From assembly GCA_964440095.1 (NCBI GenBank), contig CAYTPZ010000055.1:1-8278 (forward strand): a stretch of DNA of 8,278 bases, written 5' to 3'. How positions within the stretch are numbered: the first letter of the stretch is position 1; every line of letters starts with the position of its first letter. Origin of the DNA: JACNKJ01 sp964440095. Lineage in GTDB: Bacteria; Krumholzibacteriota; Krumholzibacteriia; JACNKJ01. Shown here in pieces: positions 1 through 6,173 of the stretch. The position numbers were made by a program, and so were the translations under genes. The notes beneath the pieces are model-generated. The model saw only the letters and a program-made list of their open reading frames with translations, did not search any database and was not told the origin of the DNA.

Positions 1-21
1 TCAGCGGTCAGCGGTCAGCGG
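1..21. repeat. Three tandem copies of the heptamer TCAGCGG
   Basis: Three exact head-to-tail copies of TCAGCGG fill positions 1-7, 8-14 and 15-21 and are followed directly by a run of seven T (22-28). The window edge cuts the array, so the true copy number is unknown. No inverted partner is visible, so this is not a hairpin or terminator by itself. A closely related heptamer, CCAGCGG, is also present three times inside purD (1142-1162). The remaining leader (29-81) holds no gene and only a very weak promoter-like pair (TTGCCG at 31, TAACTT at 54) that I do not trust. Confidence 0.85.
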
Positions 22-81
22 TTTTTTTCTTTGCCGGAATTCCTACTCTCGGGTAACTTCAAGCTGGCCCCATGGAGGAAA

Positions 82-1371
82 ATGAAGACCCTTGTTATCG
101 GCTCGGGCGGGCGCGAGCATGCGCTCGCCTGGCGTTTGGAAAAGTCTGAGTCCGTCTCTCAGGTGGCGCTATGGCCCGGCAACGGGGGCACTGCACAGCT
201 GGGATGGAACCTGGATCCCGCGCTATTCGAGGCCCAGGATGAGGCCGCGGCCATCATAGCCTGGCAGCCCGATCTCGTGGTCATCGGCCCGGAGGCCCCC
301 CTGGTGGATGGCTTGGCCGATCGCCTTCGCGATGCGGGTCTGGCCGTTTTCGGTCCGGGTCCCGATGGTGCGAAACTCGAGGGCTCCAAGATCTTCGCCA
401 AAGACTTCATGCTCCGTCACGGCATTCCTACCGCCGACTCCCGGCGCATCACAAGCGAAGCGGAACTGATCGCAGCCATGAACATCATGGGTGATCGCAT
501 CGTGCTGAAGGCCGATGGTCTTGCGGCAGGAAAGGGTGTCCTACTTCCCGATACGCGAGCCGAAGCCTTGGAGGTCGGTGCCGCCATGCTTTCCGGAGCA
601 TCCTTCGGAGAGGCAGGCCAAAGCCTTCTCTTGGAAGAACGCCTTGAGGGATACGAAGTCTCGCTGCTGGCCATCCTTGACGGTGAGAACTACTATCTCT
701 TGCCCGCCAGCCAAGATCACAAACGCGCGCTGGAAGGCGATCGCGGTCCCAACACCGGCGGGATGGGCGCATACGCACCTGTGCCTGGCCTCGGCGAAGC
801 GGACCTCGAGAAACTGGGGGAAGATGTGTTTGGCGCATCCCTTCGAGGCTTGGCCGCCGATGGTATCGACTATCGCGGCGTACTCTACGCTGGGCTCATG
901 ATGACGCCGGCCGGTCCCAAGGTTCTCGAGTTCAACGTGCGCTTCGGCGATCCTGAAACCCAGGCTCTCATGATGATGCTCGATGGCGATTTCGGGAAAC
1001 TGCTGGCCTCGGCGGCCAATGGAAAGTTGGATGCAGGCGCGGTGAGCCATCGCGAGGGTGCCGCCATGGTCGTGGTTCTGTCTTCGCGTGGCTATCCGGG
1101 CAAGGCCGACACCGGCCACGCCATCTCCGGCCTTCTGGCGGCCAGCGGCCAGCGGCCAGCGGACAGCGAGGTTTTCCACGCCGGTACTCGGGTAGAGGAT
1201 GGAAAACTGATCAATAGCGGCGGACGGGTGCTGGGCGTAACAGCCTGGGGAAGCGATTTGGCACAGGCGGCCGATCAATGCTACCATCGCGCAGATGAAA
1301 TTCACTACGAAGGAAAAACTCTTCGCCGAGACATCGGCTGGAGAGTGCTAAGCAAAGGTTCGGTGGCATGA
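82..1371 (+). CDS. purD: Phosphoribosylamine--glycine ligase (GARS)
   Basis: This cytosolic ATP-grasp enzyme joins 5-phosphoribosylamine to glycine, using ATP, in the second step of de novo purine synthesis. The 429-residue product has the usual family length. Visible motifs are the N-terminal GSGGREHA (residues 7-14), the ATP-grasp segment LKADGLAAGKGV (142-153), GPNTGGMGAY (222-231), the metal/active-site segment FNVRFGDPETQ (284-294) and the C-terminal FHAGT and GGRVL elements. The ATG at 82 was chosen because the protein then starts MKTLVIGSGG as in other PurD proteins and GGAGG lies just upstream (74-78, a short spacing of 3). An in-frame TTG at 31 would add 17 unconserved residues. Residues 354-360, in the variable loop before FHAGT, are encoded by three CCAGCGG heptamers. 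The 3' end overlaps purE by four bases (ATGA), implying coupled translation. Confidence 0.97.
   Translation: MKTLVIGSGGREHALAWRLEKSESVSQVALWPGNGGTAQLGWNLDPALFEAQDEAAAIIAWQPDLVVIGPEAPLVDGLADRLRDAGLAVFGPGPDGAKLEGSKIFAKDFMLRHGIPTADSRRITSEAELIAAMNIMGDRIVLKADGLAAGKGVLLPDTRAEALEVGAAMLSGASFGEAGQSLLLEERLEGYEVSLLAILDGENYYLLPASQDHKRALEGDRGPNTGGMGAYAPVPGLGEADLEKLGEDVFGASLRGLAADGIDYRGVLYAGLMMTPAGPKVLEFNVRFGDPETQALMMMLDGDFGKLLASAANGKLDAGAVSHREGAAMVVVLSSRGYPGKADTGHAISGLLAASGQRPADSEVFHAGTRVEDGKLINSGGRVLGVTAWGSDLAQAADQCYHRADEIHYEGKTLRRDIGWRVLSKGSVA
1142..1168. repeat. CCAGCGG heptamer repeat inside purD
   Basis: Three exact tandem copies of CCAGCGG lie at 1142-1148, 1149-1155 and 1156-1162, followed by a degenerate fourth start (ACAGCG, 1163-1168). 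Three heptamers are 21 bases, or seven codons, so the array leaves the purD frame intact and encodes residues 354-360 (ASGQRPA) in a loop of variable length. The unit differs from the TCAGCGG array at the window start only in its first base, a pyrimidine in both cases. Confidence 0.85.
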
Positions 1372-1823
1372 GCGCGCAAGTGGGAATCGTACTGGGAAGT
1401 AAAAGCGACGACGCCCTTCTGGATCCCTGCACCGAGGTGCTGGATCGCATGGGCATTTCCTGGGAAACCTTGGTCGCAAGCGCACATCGAAATCCGGGCC
1501 GAGTGGGGGAGTGGGCAGGCAGCGCACGGGAGCGCGGCCTCAAAGTGATCATCGCCATGGCGGGGCTGAGTGCAGCACTGCCGGGAGTCGTGGCGGCACA
1601 TACTACGCTGCCCGTCATCGGAGTGCCCGTCCAGGGTGGAGCCCTTCAGGGTGTGGACGCACTCCTATCCATGGTTCAAATGCCCCGCGGCATTCCCGTT
1701 GCCACGGTGGCCATCGGAAAGGGAGGCGCGGTGAACGCGGCTCTGCTTTCTGCGCAGATCCTGAGCATCGAGGACAAGGATGTTCTCGGACACATCGAAC
1801 GCTACAGGGAGGAATGGAAGTAA
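1368..1823 (+). CDS. purE: N5-carboxyaminoimidazole ribonucleotide mutase-type PurE
   Basis: PurE proteins place the carboxyl group on aminoimidazole ribonucleotide in purine synthesis. Class I moves it from N5-CAIR made by PurK, while class II uses CO2 directly. The 151-residue product has family length. It shows the N-terminal GSKSD loop (residues 10-14), SAHRNP (38-43) with the catalytic His40, LPVIGVPV (81-88), LLSMVQMP (99-106) and GIPVATVAI (108-116). The usual bacterial class I GGAAHLPG stretch is replaced by GLSAALPG (66-73), and SAHRTP by SAHRNP. I recall this form from archaeal-type PurE proteins. No purK lies in the window, so the class is left open. The start overlaps the purD stop (ATGA), and tsaC follows after two bases. 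Confidence 0.95.
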   Translation: MSAQVGIVLGSKSDDALLDPCTEVLDRMGISWETLVASAHRNPGRVGEWAGSARERGLKVIIAMAGLSAALPGVVAAHTTLPVIGVPVQGGALQGVDALLSMVQMPRGIPVATVAIGKGGAVNAALLSAQILSIEDKDVLGHIERYREEWK

Positions 1824-1825
1824 TC

Positions 1826-2479
1826 ATGACAGACGTCCTCACCAGCATCGAAGATCCGCGAAGTACGCTCACGGCGATTCGCTCTCTGACGCTGGGACGC
1901 CTTGCCGTTCTGCCCACGGACACTTTGTATGGCATCCACGGACTGGCTTCGTTTCCCGGCATTGCTGCCAAGATCGCCAATGTGAAGAACACCGACCCCG
2001 ATTCTAGGGGATTTATCCTCTTGGCCGACAAAATTGAGAAGATCGAAAGCTGGGCCAATCTCACGGCCGAATCTCGCACATTCATCGAAAAAAACTGCCC
2101 GGGTCCGGTTTCTTTCCTGCTGCCCGCGCAGGCCGACGCACCTCCTGAACTTTGCACCGAAGATGGCGGCATCCAGCGCCTGGCTTTCCGTATTCCCGAC
2201 CATCCCTATCTGCTTAATTTACTTGGGCTTTTAGAGTCGCCTCTCATCTCCACCAGCGTCAATTCCACGGGCTCCCCGCCCCTTGAATATGCCTCGGAAA
2301 TTGTTAAGCTGTATGGGGATAAGGTCGATCTCATCGCTTCGGATCCTGAACTCGAGAATCGAATGAAAACCGAAGGCGCGCAGCCTTCGACACTGGTCGA
2401 CCTGACGAAATCGCCGCCGGCGATCCTGAGAGAGGGGAAGGTCAAGCCCATCCTTTCAATGGTCTCATCCGGCGGATGA
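1826..2479 (+). CDS. tsaC: TsaC/Sua5/YciO-family protein, probable threonylcarbamoyl-AMP synthase
   Basis: TsaC/Sua5 enzymes make threonylcarbamoyl-AMP from threonine, bicarbonate and ATP, the first step towards t6A at position 37 of ANN-decoding tRNAs. The 217-residue product is a single YrdC-type domain without the C-terminal Sua5 extension. Visible elements are PTDTLYG (residues 30-36), the Lys54 region, CPGPVSFLLPA (91-101), AFRIPDHP (120-127), STSVN (142-146) and PSTLVDL (187-193). The K-x-R signature expected near Lys54 reads K-N-T, so the arginine is missing, which leaves a YciO-like role possible. The ATG at 1826 was chosen: it lies two bases after the purE stop with GGAAG just upstream. 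The in-frame ATG at 1814 would overlap purE, with a good GGGAGGA too close to it. The 3' end overlaps the next gene by ATGA. Confidence 0.85.
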   Translation: MTDVLTSIEDPRSTLTAIRSLTLGRLAVLPTDTLYGIHGLASFPGIAAKIANVKNTDPDSRGFILLADKIEKIESWANLTAESRTFIEKNCPGPVSFLLPAQADAPPELCTEDGGIQRLAFRIPDHPYLLNLLGLLESPLISTSVNSTGSPPLEYASEIVKLYGDKVDLIASDPELENRMKTEGAQPSTLVDLTKSPPAILREGKVKPILSMVSSGG

Positions 2480-2922
2480 GCCGGAAGCGGATTCTGTTCG
2501 TCTGCACCGGGAACACCTGTCGCAGTCCCATGGCCGAGGCGCTGGCCCGGTCCCTATTGGATGACCGGTCCATGGAGTTCAGCTCCGCGGGGCTCTCCGC
2601 GGAGGAAGGCTCCCCCGCCAGCCAACATGCCCGCGCCGTCATGGCGCGCAGGGAACTGGATCTGGAATCCCATCGCGCAGTAAAGGTAGATAATGCTATC
2701 CTGGACGAGGCCGATCTGGTTTTGGCCATGGAAGCGAAACACCGCGATCGGCTCGAACGATTCTTATCTTCCGAGGGCAAGGTCATGCTTCTGAGTGAGT
2801 GGGCGGGAGCATCTCCGCCGGGCCCCGGAATCGATGATCCCTATGGAATGGGCGATAGCGAATACGAGGAAACGGCGGAACGCCTAGCCGCGCTCATCGA
2901 GGCCGGCCTGCGCCGCCGCTAA
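2476..2922 (+). CDS. ywlE: Low-molecular-weight phosphatase, YwlE-like (possible protein arginine phosphatase)
   Basis: Members of this small cytosolic family hydrolyse phosphoproteins through a cysteinyl-phosphate intermediate. The 148-residue product begins with the CX5R loop CTGNTCRS (Cys10 to Arg16 plus Ser17), and near the C terminus has DDPYG, carrying the general-acid Asp-Pro. The residue after the catalytic Cys is Thr11. In Bacillus subtilis YwlE a threonine at this place favours phosphoarginine, whereas tyrosine phosphatases usually have a bulkier Leu or Ile. The residue after the Asp-Pro is Tyr rather than the Phe of YwlE. Gene context (after a ywlC/tsaC homologue, before rpiB and glyA) matches the Bacillus ywl cluster and supports a YwlE-type assignment. 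Arsenate reductase or tyrosine phosphatase activity remains possible. The ATG overlaps the tsaC stop (ATGA). Confidence 0.85.
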   Translation: MSRKRILFVCTGNTCRSPMAEALARSLLDDRSMEFSSAGLSAEEGSPASQHARAVMARRELDLESHRAVKVDNAILDEADLVLAMEAKHRDRLERFLSSEGKVMLLSEWAGASPPGPGIDDPYGMGDSEYEETAERLAALIEAGLRRR

Positions 2923-2936
2923 CCCGGATTACCGGG
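2923..2936 (+). other. Short perfect hairpin between ywlE and ilvE
   Basis: CCGGG at 2932-2936 is the exact complement of CCCGG at 2923-2927, with an ATTA loop between. The hairpin begins immediately after the ywlE stop codon and is not followed by a T run, so it is unlikely to be an intrinsic terminator. It could protect or mark an RNA end, or be chance in GC-rich DNA. Confidence 0.35.
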
Positions 2937-2955
2937 AGCGCAAGAGGAGGGCCCC

Positions 2956-3897
2956 ATGGCCGTCAAGAAGGCCAAGACTATTTGGATGAACGGCAAGTTC
3001 GTGGACTGGGACGATGCCAATATTCACATCCTGAGCCATGTCATCCATTACGGCAGCAGCTTGTTCGAGGGCATCCGAGTTTATGACACACCCCAGGGAT
3101 CCGCAGTTTTCCGGCTTGATGAGCACACCAAACGTCTGTTGGAATCGGCGAAGATCTATCGCATGGATGTGCCATACAGTTTCGAGGAACTGCGCGAGGC
3201 CATGCTGGAAACCGTGAAGCTCAACGACCTGGACGAGTGTTACATCCGTCCGGTTGTCTATCGCGGCTACGGCAATGTGGGCGTGAATCCCGCGGGAAGT
3301 CCTGTGGACGTGGCCATCGCCGTTTGGGAGTGGGGCAAGTACCTGGGCCCGGAGGCCCTCGAGCAGGGTGTGGACGTTTGCGTGGCCAGCTGGAATCGCA
3401 TGGCCCCGAACACCATGCCCAACATGGCCAAGGCCGCCAGCAACTACATGAACAGCCAGCTCATCAAGATGGAGGCCATCACCAATGGCTACGTCGAGGG
3501 TATCGGTCTGGACGTTCACGGTTACGTGAGCGAGGGCAGCGGCGAAAACCTGTTCCTGGTGAAAGACGGCGTCGCATACACAACGCCCATCGCGGGGTCC
3601 ATACTCGTGGGCATCACGCGCAACACCATCATCCTGCTTCTCAAGGAGCTGGGGTACGAAGTGCGCGAGCAGACCATTCCCCGGGAAATGCTCTACATCG
3701 CCGACGAGGTCTTTTTCACGGGCAGCGCTTCGGAAGTGACGCCCATACGAACTGTCGACCGCATCCAGGTGGGCAATGGATCCCGCGGACCCGTAGCCGA
3801 AAAGCTACAGGATCGCTTCTTCGGCATGTTCAACGGCAAGTACGAAGATATCCATGGCTGGCTGACCCACGTTAAAAACGCCACGGTAAGCGGCTGA
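2956..3897 (+). CDS. ilvE: Branched-chain amino acid aminotransferase (class IV)
   Basis: This cytosolic PLP enzyme interconverts leucine, isoleucine and valine with their 2-oxo acids, using glutamate/2-oxoglutarate. The 313-residue product has the typical length for an IlvE of the E. coli type. Visible elements are the GSSLFEGIR stretch (residues 33-41), the PLP lysine Lys159 in MAKAASNYMNSQ (157-168), the signature GYVSEGSGENLF, and the phosphate-binding GITRN plus the later TGSASEVTPIR segment. The conserved GPV and a C-terminal GWL-type ending are also present. AGGAGG at 2945-2950, five bases before the ATG, gives a strong ribosome binding site, so this gene can be translated independently of ywlE. 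Its stop overlaps the rpiB start (TGATG). It is the gene interrupting an otherwise Bacillus-like tsaC-ywlE-rpiB-glyA order. Confidence 0.96.
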   Translation: MAVKKAKTIWMNGKFVDWDDANIHILSHVIHYGSSLFEGIRVYDTPQGSAVFRLDEHTKRLLESAKIYRMDVPYSFEELREAMLETVKLNDLDECYIRPVVYRGYGNVGVNPAGSPVDVAIAVWEWGKYLGPEALEQGVDVCVASWNRMAPNTMPNMAKAASNYMNSQLIKMEAITNGYVEGIGLDVHGYVSEGSGENLFLVKDGVAYTTPIAGSILVGITRNTIILLLKELGYEVREQTIPREMLYIADEVFFTGSASEVTPIRTVDRIQVGNGSRGPVAEKLQDRFFGMFNGKYEDIHGWLTHVKNATVSG

Positions 3898-4349
3898 TGC
3901 GCCTCGCACTGGGAACCGATCACCGGGGCTACGCCCTGAAAGAGCACCTGGCTCGTTACCTCCGCGAGGAGGGGCACGAAGTACTTGATATGGGTACAGG
4001 CGGCGAGGAGCCCGCCGATTATCCTCTCTACGCGTTCAGTGTAGGGGAGAAGGTGGCCGCGGGTGTGGCCGATCGCGGCATCCTCATTTGCGGAACGGGC
4101 ATCGGCATGTCCATTGCCGCCAACAAGGTGAACGGCGTGCGCGCGGCGCTGGTCTACGACGAGGACTCCGTGCGGCTTTCCCGTGAGCACAATGACGCCA
4201 ATGTACTGGTCCTTCCGGGTAACTTGCTTTCGGAAGAGAAGGCCATCGCCTGGGTGAATCAATGGCTGGCCGGCGCATTCGAGGGCGAACGCCATCTGCG
4301 CCGAGTAGGATTGATAGACGATTACGACCGCAGCCGGGAAAACGGCTGA
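3897..4349 (+). CDS. rpiB: Ribose-5-phosphate isomerase B
   Basis: RpiB interconverts ribulose 5-phosphate and ribose 5-phosphate in the pentose phosphate pathway, supplying ribose for the PRPP used in purine synthesis. The 150-residue product shows the LacA/RpiB fold signatures: GTDHRG (residues 6-11) with Asp8 and His9, the catalytic Cys65 in GILICGTGIGMSIAANK (61-77), and REHNDANVL with His98. The EGERH-x-RRV ending is also typical. Presence of the active-site Cys and His favours ribose-5-phosphate isomerase over a LacA/LacB galactose-6-phosphate isomerase subunit. The ATG shares its A with the last base of the ilvE TGA, so translation is probably coupled. A strong intrinsic terminator starts eight bases after the stop. 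Confidence 0.96.
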   Translation: MRLALGTDHRGYALKEHLARYLREEGHEVLDMGTGGEEPADYPLYAFSVGEKVAAGVADRGILICGTGIGMSIAANKVNGVRAALVYDEDSVRLSREHNDANVLVLPGNLLSEEKAIAWVNQWLAGAFEGERHLRRVGLIDDYDRSRENG

Positions 4350-4356
4350 GTAACCG

Positions 4357-4381
4357 GCCCCGCTCCAGCGGGGCTTTTTTT
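4357..4381 (+). terminator. Intrinsic terminator after rpiB
   Basis: A perfect 7-bp stem, GCCCCGC (4357-4363) with GCGGGGC (4368-4374), encloses the tetraloop TCCA and is followed by seven T (4375-4381). This is a textbook Rho-independent terminator for the purD-to-rpiB unit. The glyA Shine-Dalgarno begins only two bases after the T run. Confidence 0.93.
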
Positions 4382-4382
4382 C

Positions 4383-4396
4383 GGAGGTATGAGGTG
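4383..4396 (+). promoter_or_regulatory. Ribosome binding site and GTG start of glyA
   Basis: GGAGG at 4383-4387 lies six bases before the GTG at 4394, which opens the glyA frame. An ATG at 4389 falls between them but is in another frame and only one base after GGAGGT, so it is not the glyA start. No convincing promoter fits between the terminator and this site. Confidence 0.8.
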
Positions 4397-5680
4397 GAAG
4401 TCATTCGCCATCAGGATCCCGCAGTTTTCGAGAGCATGCAGGGTGAATTGGTTCGTCAGGAAGAGGGGCTGGAGCTCATCGCCTCGGAAAACTTCGTTTC
4501 GCCCGCAGTCATGGCCGCCATGGGATCGGTGCTCACCAACAAATATGCCGAGGGATATCCCGGCAAGCGCTACTACGGCGGTTGCGTGCACGTGGACGAG
4601 GTCGAGCGCCTTGCCCGCAGCCGCGCCATCGAGCTTTTTGGATGCGAACGCGCCAACGTGCAGCCGCACTCGGGCACCCAGGCGAACATCACCGCCTACA
4701 TGAGTTTCTGCGAGCCCGGCGACAAGATCATGGGCATGAACCTGGCCCACGGCGGACACCTGAGCCACGGACATCCCCTGAATTTCTCGGGCAAGTACTT
4801 CGAGGTGGTGCCCTACGGCGTAAGCGAGGACACCGAGACCATCGACTATGAGGAAATGGCCGAGATCGCCCGGCGGGAACGCCCCAAGCTTATTGTGGCC
4901 GGCGCCAGCGCCTATCCACGGCACATTGACTTCGAGAAATTCCGCGCGGTCTGCGACGAGATCGGCGCTATCTTCATGGTCGACATGGCCCACATCGCGG
5001 GCCTAGTCGCCGCCGGCGCGCATCCCAGCCCCGTGCCTTATGCCGACGTGATCACCAGCACCACGCACAAGACTCTTCGCGGTCCGCGAGGCGGACTGAT
5101 CCTGGAGAAGAAGGCCCACGTGAACGCGGTCAACAAGAACAACTTCCCGGGCAACCAGGGCGGACCCTTCATGCACATCATCGCGGCCAAGGCCGTGTGC
5201 TTCGGCGAGGCTCTGCGCCCCGAATTCAAGGACTATGCCGCGCAGGTGGTGAAGAACGCCGCCGTGCTGGGCGACACCCTGATGGATCGTGGATTCAAAC
5301 TGGTGAGCGGCGGCACCGACAATCATTTGCTGCTTCTGAATTTCCGTGGTAGCGACCTCACGGGCAAGGCCGCCGAGGCGGTGCTGGAAAGCGCCGGTAT
5401 CACCACCAACAAGAACACAGTGCCCTTCGAAGAACGCAGTCCCTTTGTGGCCAGCGGCATTCGCATCGGAACGCCCGCGGTGACCACGCGAGGATTCAAG
5501 GAAGATGAAATGAAGATCGTGGGCGGTCTCATTGCCGACGTTCTGGAAACGGTGAAAGACGAAGAGGCCGACGCCGAGGTCTGCGCCAAGACGGCCTCGC
5601 GCATCGCTGAACTCACGGCGGCTTTCCCGCTTTATGCGGATCAGTCCACGGCGGTTTTTCCGCAACCGGTGAAACTCTAA
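4394..5680 (+). CDS. glyA: Serine hydroxymethyltransferase
   Basis: GlyA is a cytosolic PLP enzyme converting serine and tetrahydrofolate into glycine and 5,10-methylene-tetrahydrofolate. It supplies glycine for the PurD reaction and one-carbon units for purines and thymidylate. The 428-residue product has family length. Visible elements are ELIASENF (residues 27-34), TNKYAEGYPGKRYYGG (48-63) with the catalytic Glu53, NLAHGGHLSHG, MVDMAHIAGLVAAG, and the PLP lysine Lys226 in STTHKTLRGPRGG. FPGNQGG and the SGIRIGTPA substrate-carboxylate arginine segment also appear. After YYGG the usual C-E-Y-V-D reads C-V-H-V-D, a lineage-type variation away from the catalytic Glu. The GTG start is chosen for its strong Shine-Dalgarno and for matching the family N terminus. 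A longer in-frame opening from 4262 lies inside rpiB and is rejected. The stop codon is part of the nrdR Shine-Dalgarno. Confidence 0.97.
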   Translation: MEVIRHQDPAVFESMQGELVRQEEGLELIASENFVSPAVMAAMGSVLTNKYAEGYPGKRYYGGCVHVDEVERLARSRAIELFGCERANVQPHSGTQANITAYMSFCEPGDKIMGMNLAHGGHLSHGHPLNFSGKYFEVVPYGVSEDTETIDYEEMAEIARRERPKLIVAGASAYPRHIDFEKFRAVCDEIGAIFMVDMAHIAGLVAAGAHPSPVPYADVITSTTHKTLRGPRGGLILEKKAHVNAVNKNNFPGNQGGPFMHIIAAKAVCFGEALRPEFKDYAAQVVKNAAVLGDTLMDRGFKLVSGGTDNHLLLLNFRGSDLTGKAAEAVLESAGITTNKNTVPFEERSPFVASGIRIGTPAVTTRGFKEDEMKIVGGLIADVLETVKDEEADAEVCAKTASRIAELTAAFPLYADQSTAVFPQPVKL

Positions 5681-5693
5681 GGAGTCTCTCTTG
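5678..5693 (+). promoter_or_regulatory. Ribosome binding site and TTG start of nrdR
   Basis: TAAGGAG (5678-5684) includes the glyA stop TAA and lies six bases before TTG (5691-5693). The frame from this TTG gives MKCPFC, the near-invariant NrdR N terminus, and the zinc ligands at residues 3 and 6 require a start here or upstream. This settles the unusual TTG start. Confidence 0.85.
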
Positions 5694-6173
5694 AAGTGTC
5701 CATTTTGTGGTCATCTCGAGGACAGGGTCGTCGATTCACGCAGCACGCGTGAGGGTGAGGCCGTTCGCCGACGCAGGGAGTGCCTGGGCTGCGAGGCGCG
5801 ATTCACCACTTACGAGTACGTGGAGCGTGCGCCCATTACCGTGGTCAAGGCCGACGGCGCCCGCGAATCCTATCGGCGCGAGAAAATGCTGGCGGGCCTG
5901 ATTCGGGCTTGCGAAAAGCGGCACGTTGAGCGGGCGGCCATGGAGCGGCTCATCGACGACGTGGAACAGTCGGTGATCTTCTCGGGCCTGGCCGGAGAAA
6001 TAACCACGCAGCGCATTGGCGAGGAAATCATGGCACGCCTGCGCGACCTCGACGAGGTGGCCTACGTGCGCTTCGCGTCGGTCTACCGGCGCTTTACCGA
6101 ACTCAGTCAGTTCGCGGAAGAGCTCGAGCGTCTCATTGAAAGGCGCGAGGACGAACGGAAAAGGAAATCATGA
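5691..6173 (+). CDS. nrdR: Transcriptional repressor NrdR of ribonucleotide reductase genes
   Basis: NrdR represses ribonucleotide reductase (nrd) operons by binding NrdR boxes when its ATP-cone senses adenine nucleotides such as dATP. The 160-residue product has a zinc ribbon with Cys3, Cys6, Cys31 and Cys34, the DSRSTREG-x-x-x-RRRREC segment, and an ATP-cone at about residues 49-139 beginning VVKADGARESYRREK. The C-terminal tail is rich in charged residues. Translation starts at a TTG and is probably coupled to glyA. Its stop overlaps the following lipoprotein start (ATGA). I saw no clear pair of NrdR boxes in the window, so its targets must lie elsewhere. glyA next to nrdR is a common bacterial arrangement. 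Confidence 0.96.
   Translation: MKCPFCGHLEDRVVDSRSTREGEAVRRRRECLGCEARFTTYEYVERAPITVVKADGARESYRREKMLAGLIRACEKRHVERAAMERLIDDVEQSVIFSGLAGEITTQRIGEEIMARLRDLDEVAYVRFASVYRRFTELSQFAEELERLIERREDERKRKS

Noticed and set aside
31..59. TTGCCG and TAACTT as a sigma-70 promoter for purD
   Set aside because: The 17-base spacing fits, but the -10 matches only half of the consensus, which is too weak to call.
31..81. TTG at 31 as the purD start, adding 17 residues
   Set aside because: The added residues are not part of the PurD family N terminus, and ATG 82 gives the exact family length.
541..1305. Long open frame on the - strand (254 codons) opposite purD
   Set aside because: It is antisense to a fully conserved purD, shows no recognisable motif, and is the kind of shadow frame expected in GC-rich coding DNA. 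The same holds for 2929-3519, 4322-4993, 5003-5665, 6107-6850 and 6884-7624.
1511..1825. Extended opening of the tsaC frame inside purE
   Set aside because: This part translates to low-complexity Arg/Gly-rich sequence out of frame with purE. The YrdC domain is complete from 1826.
4311..4340. TTGATA at 4311 as a -35 element for a glyA promoter inside rpiB
   Set aside because: No acceptable -10 hexamer lies at 16-18 bases, and any transcript would still cross the terminator.
4389..4703. ATG at 4389 opening a 104-codon frame over glyA
   Set aside because: It is out of frame with the conserved glyA product, lies one base after GGAGGT, and encodes no recognisable protein.
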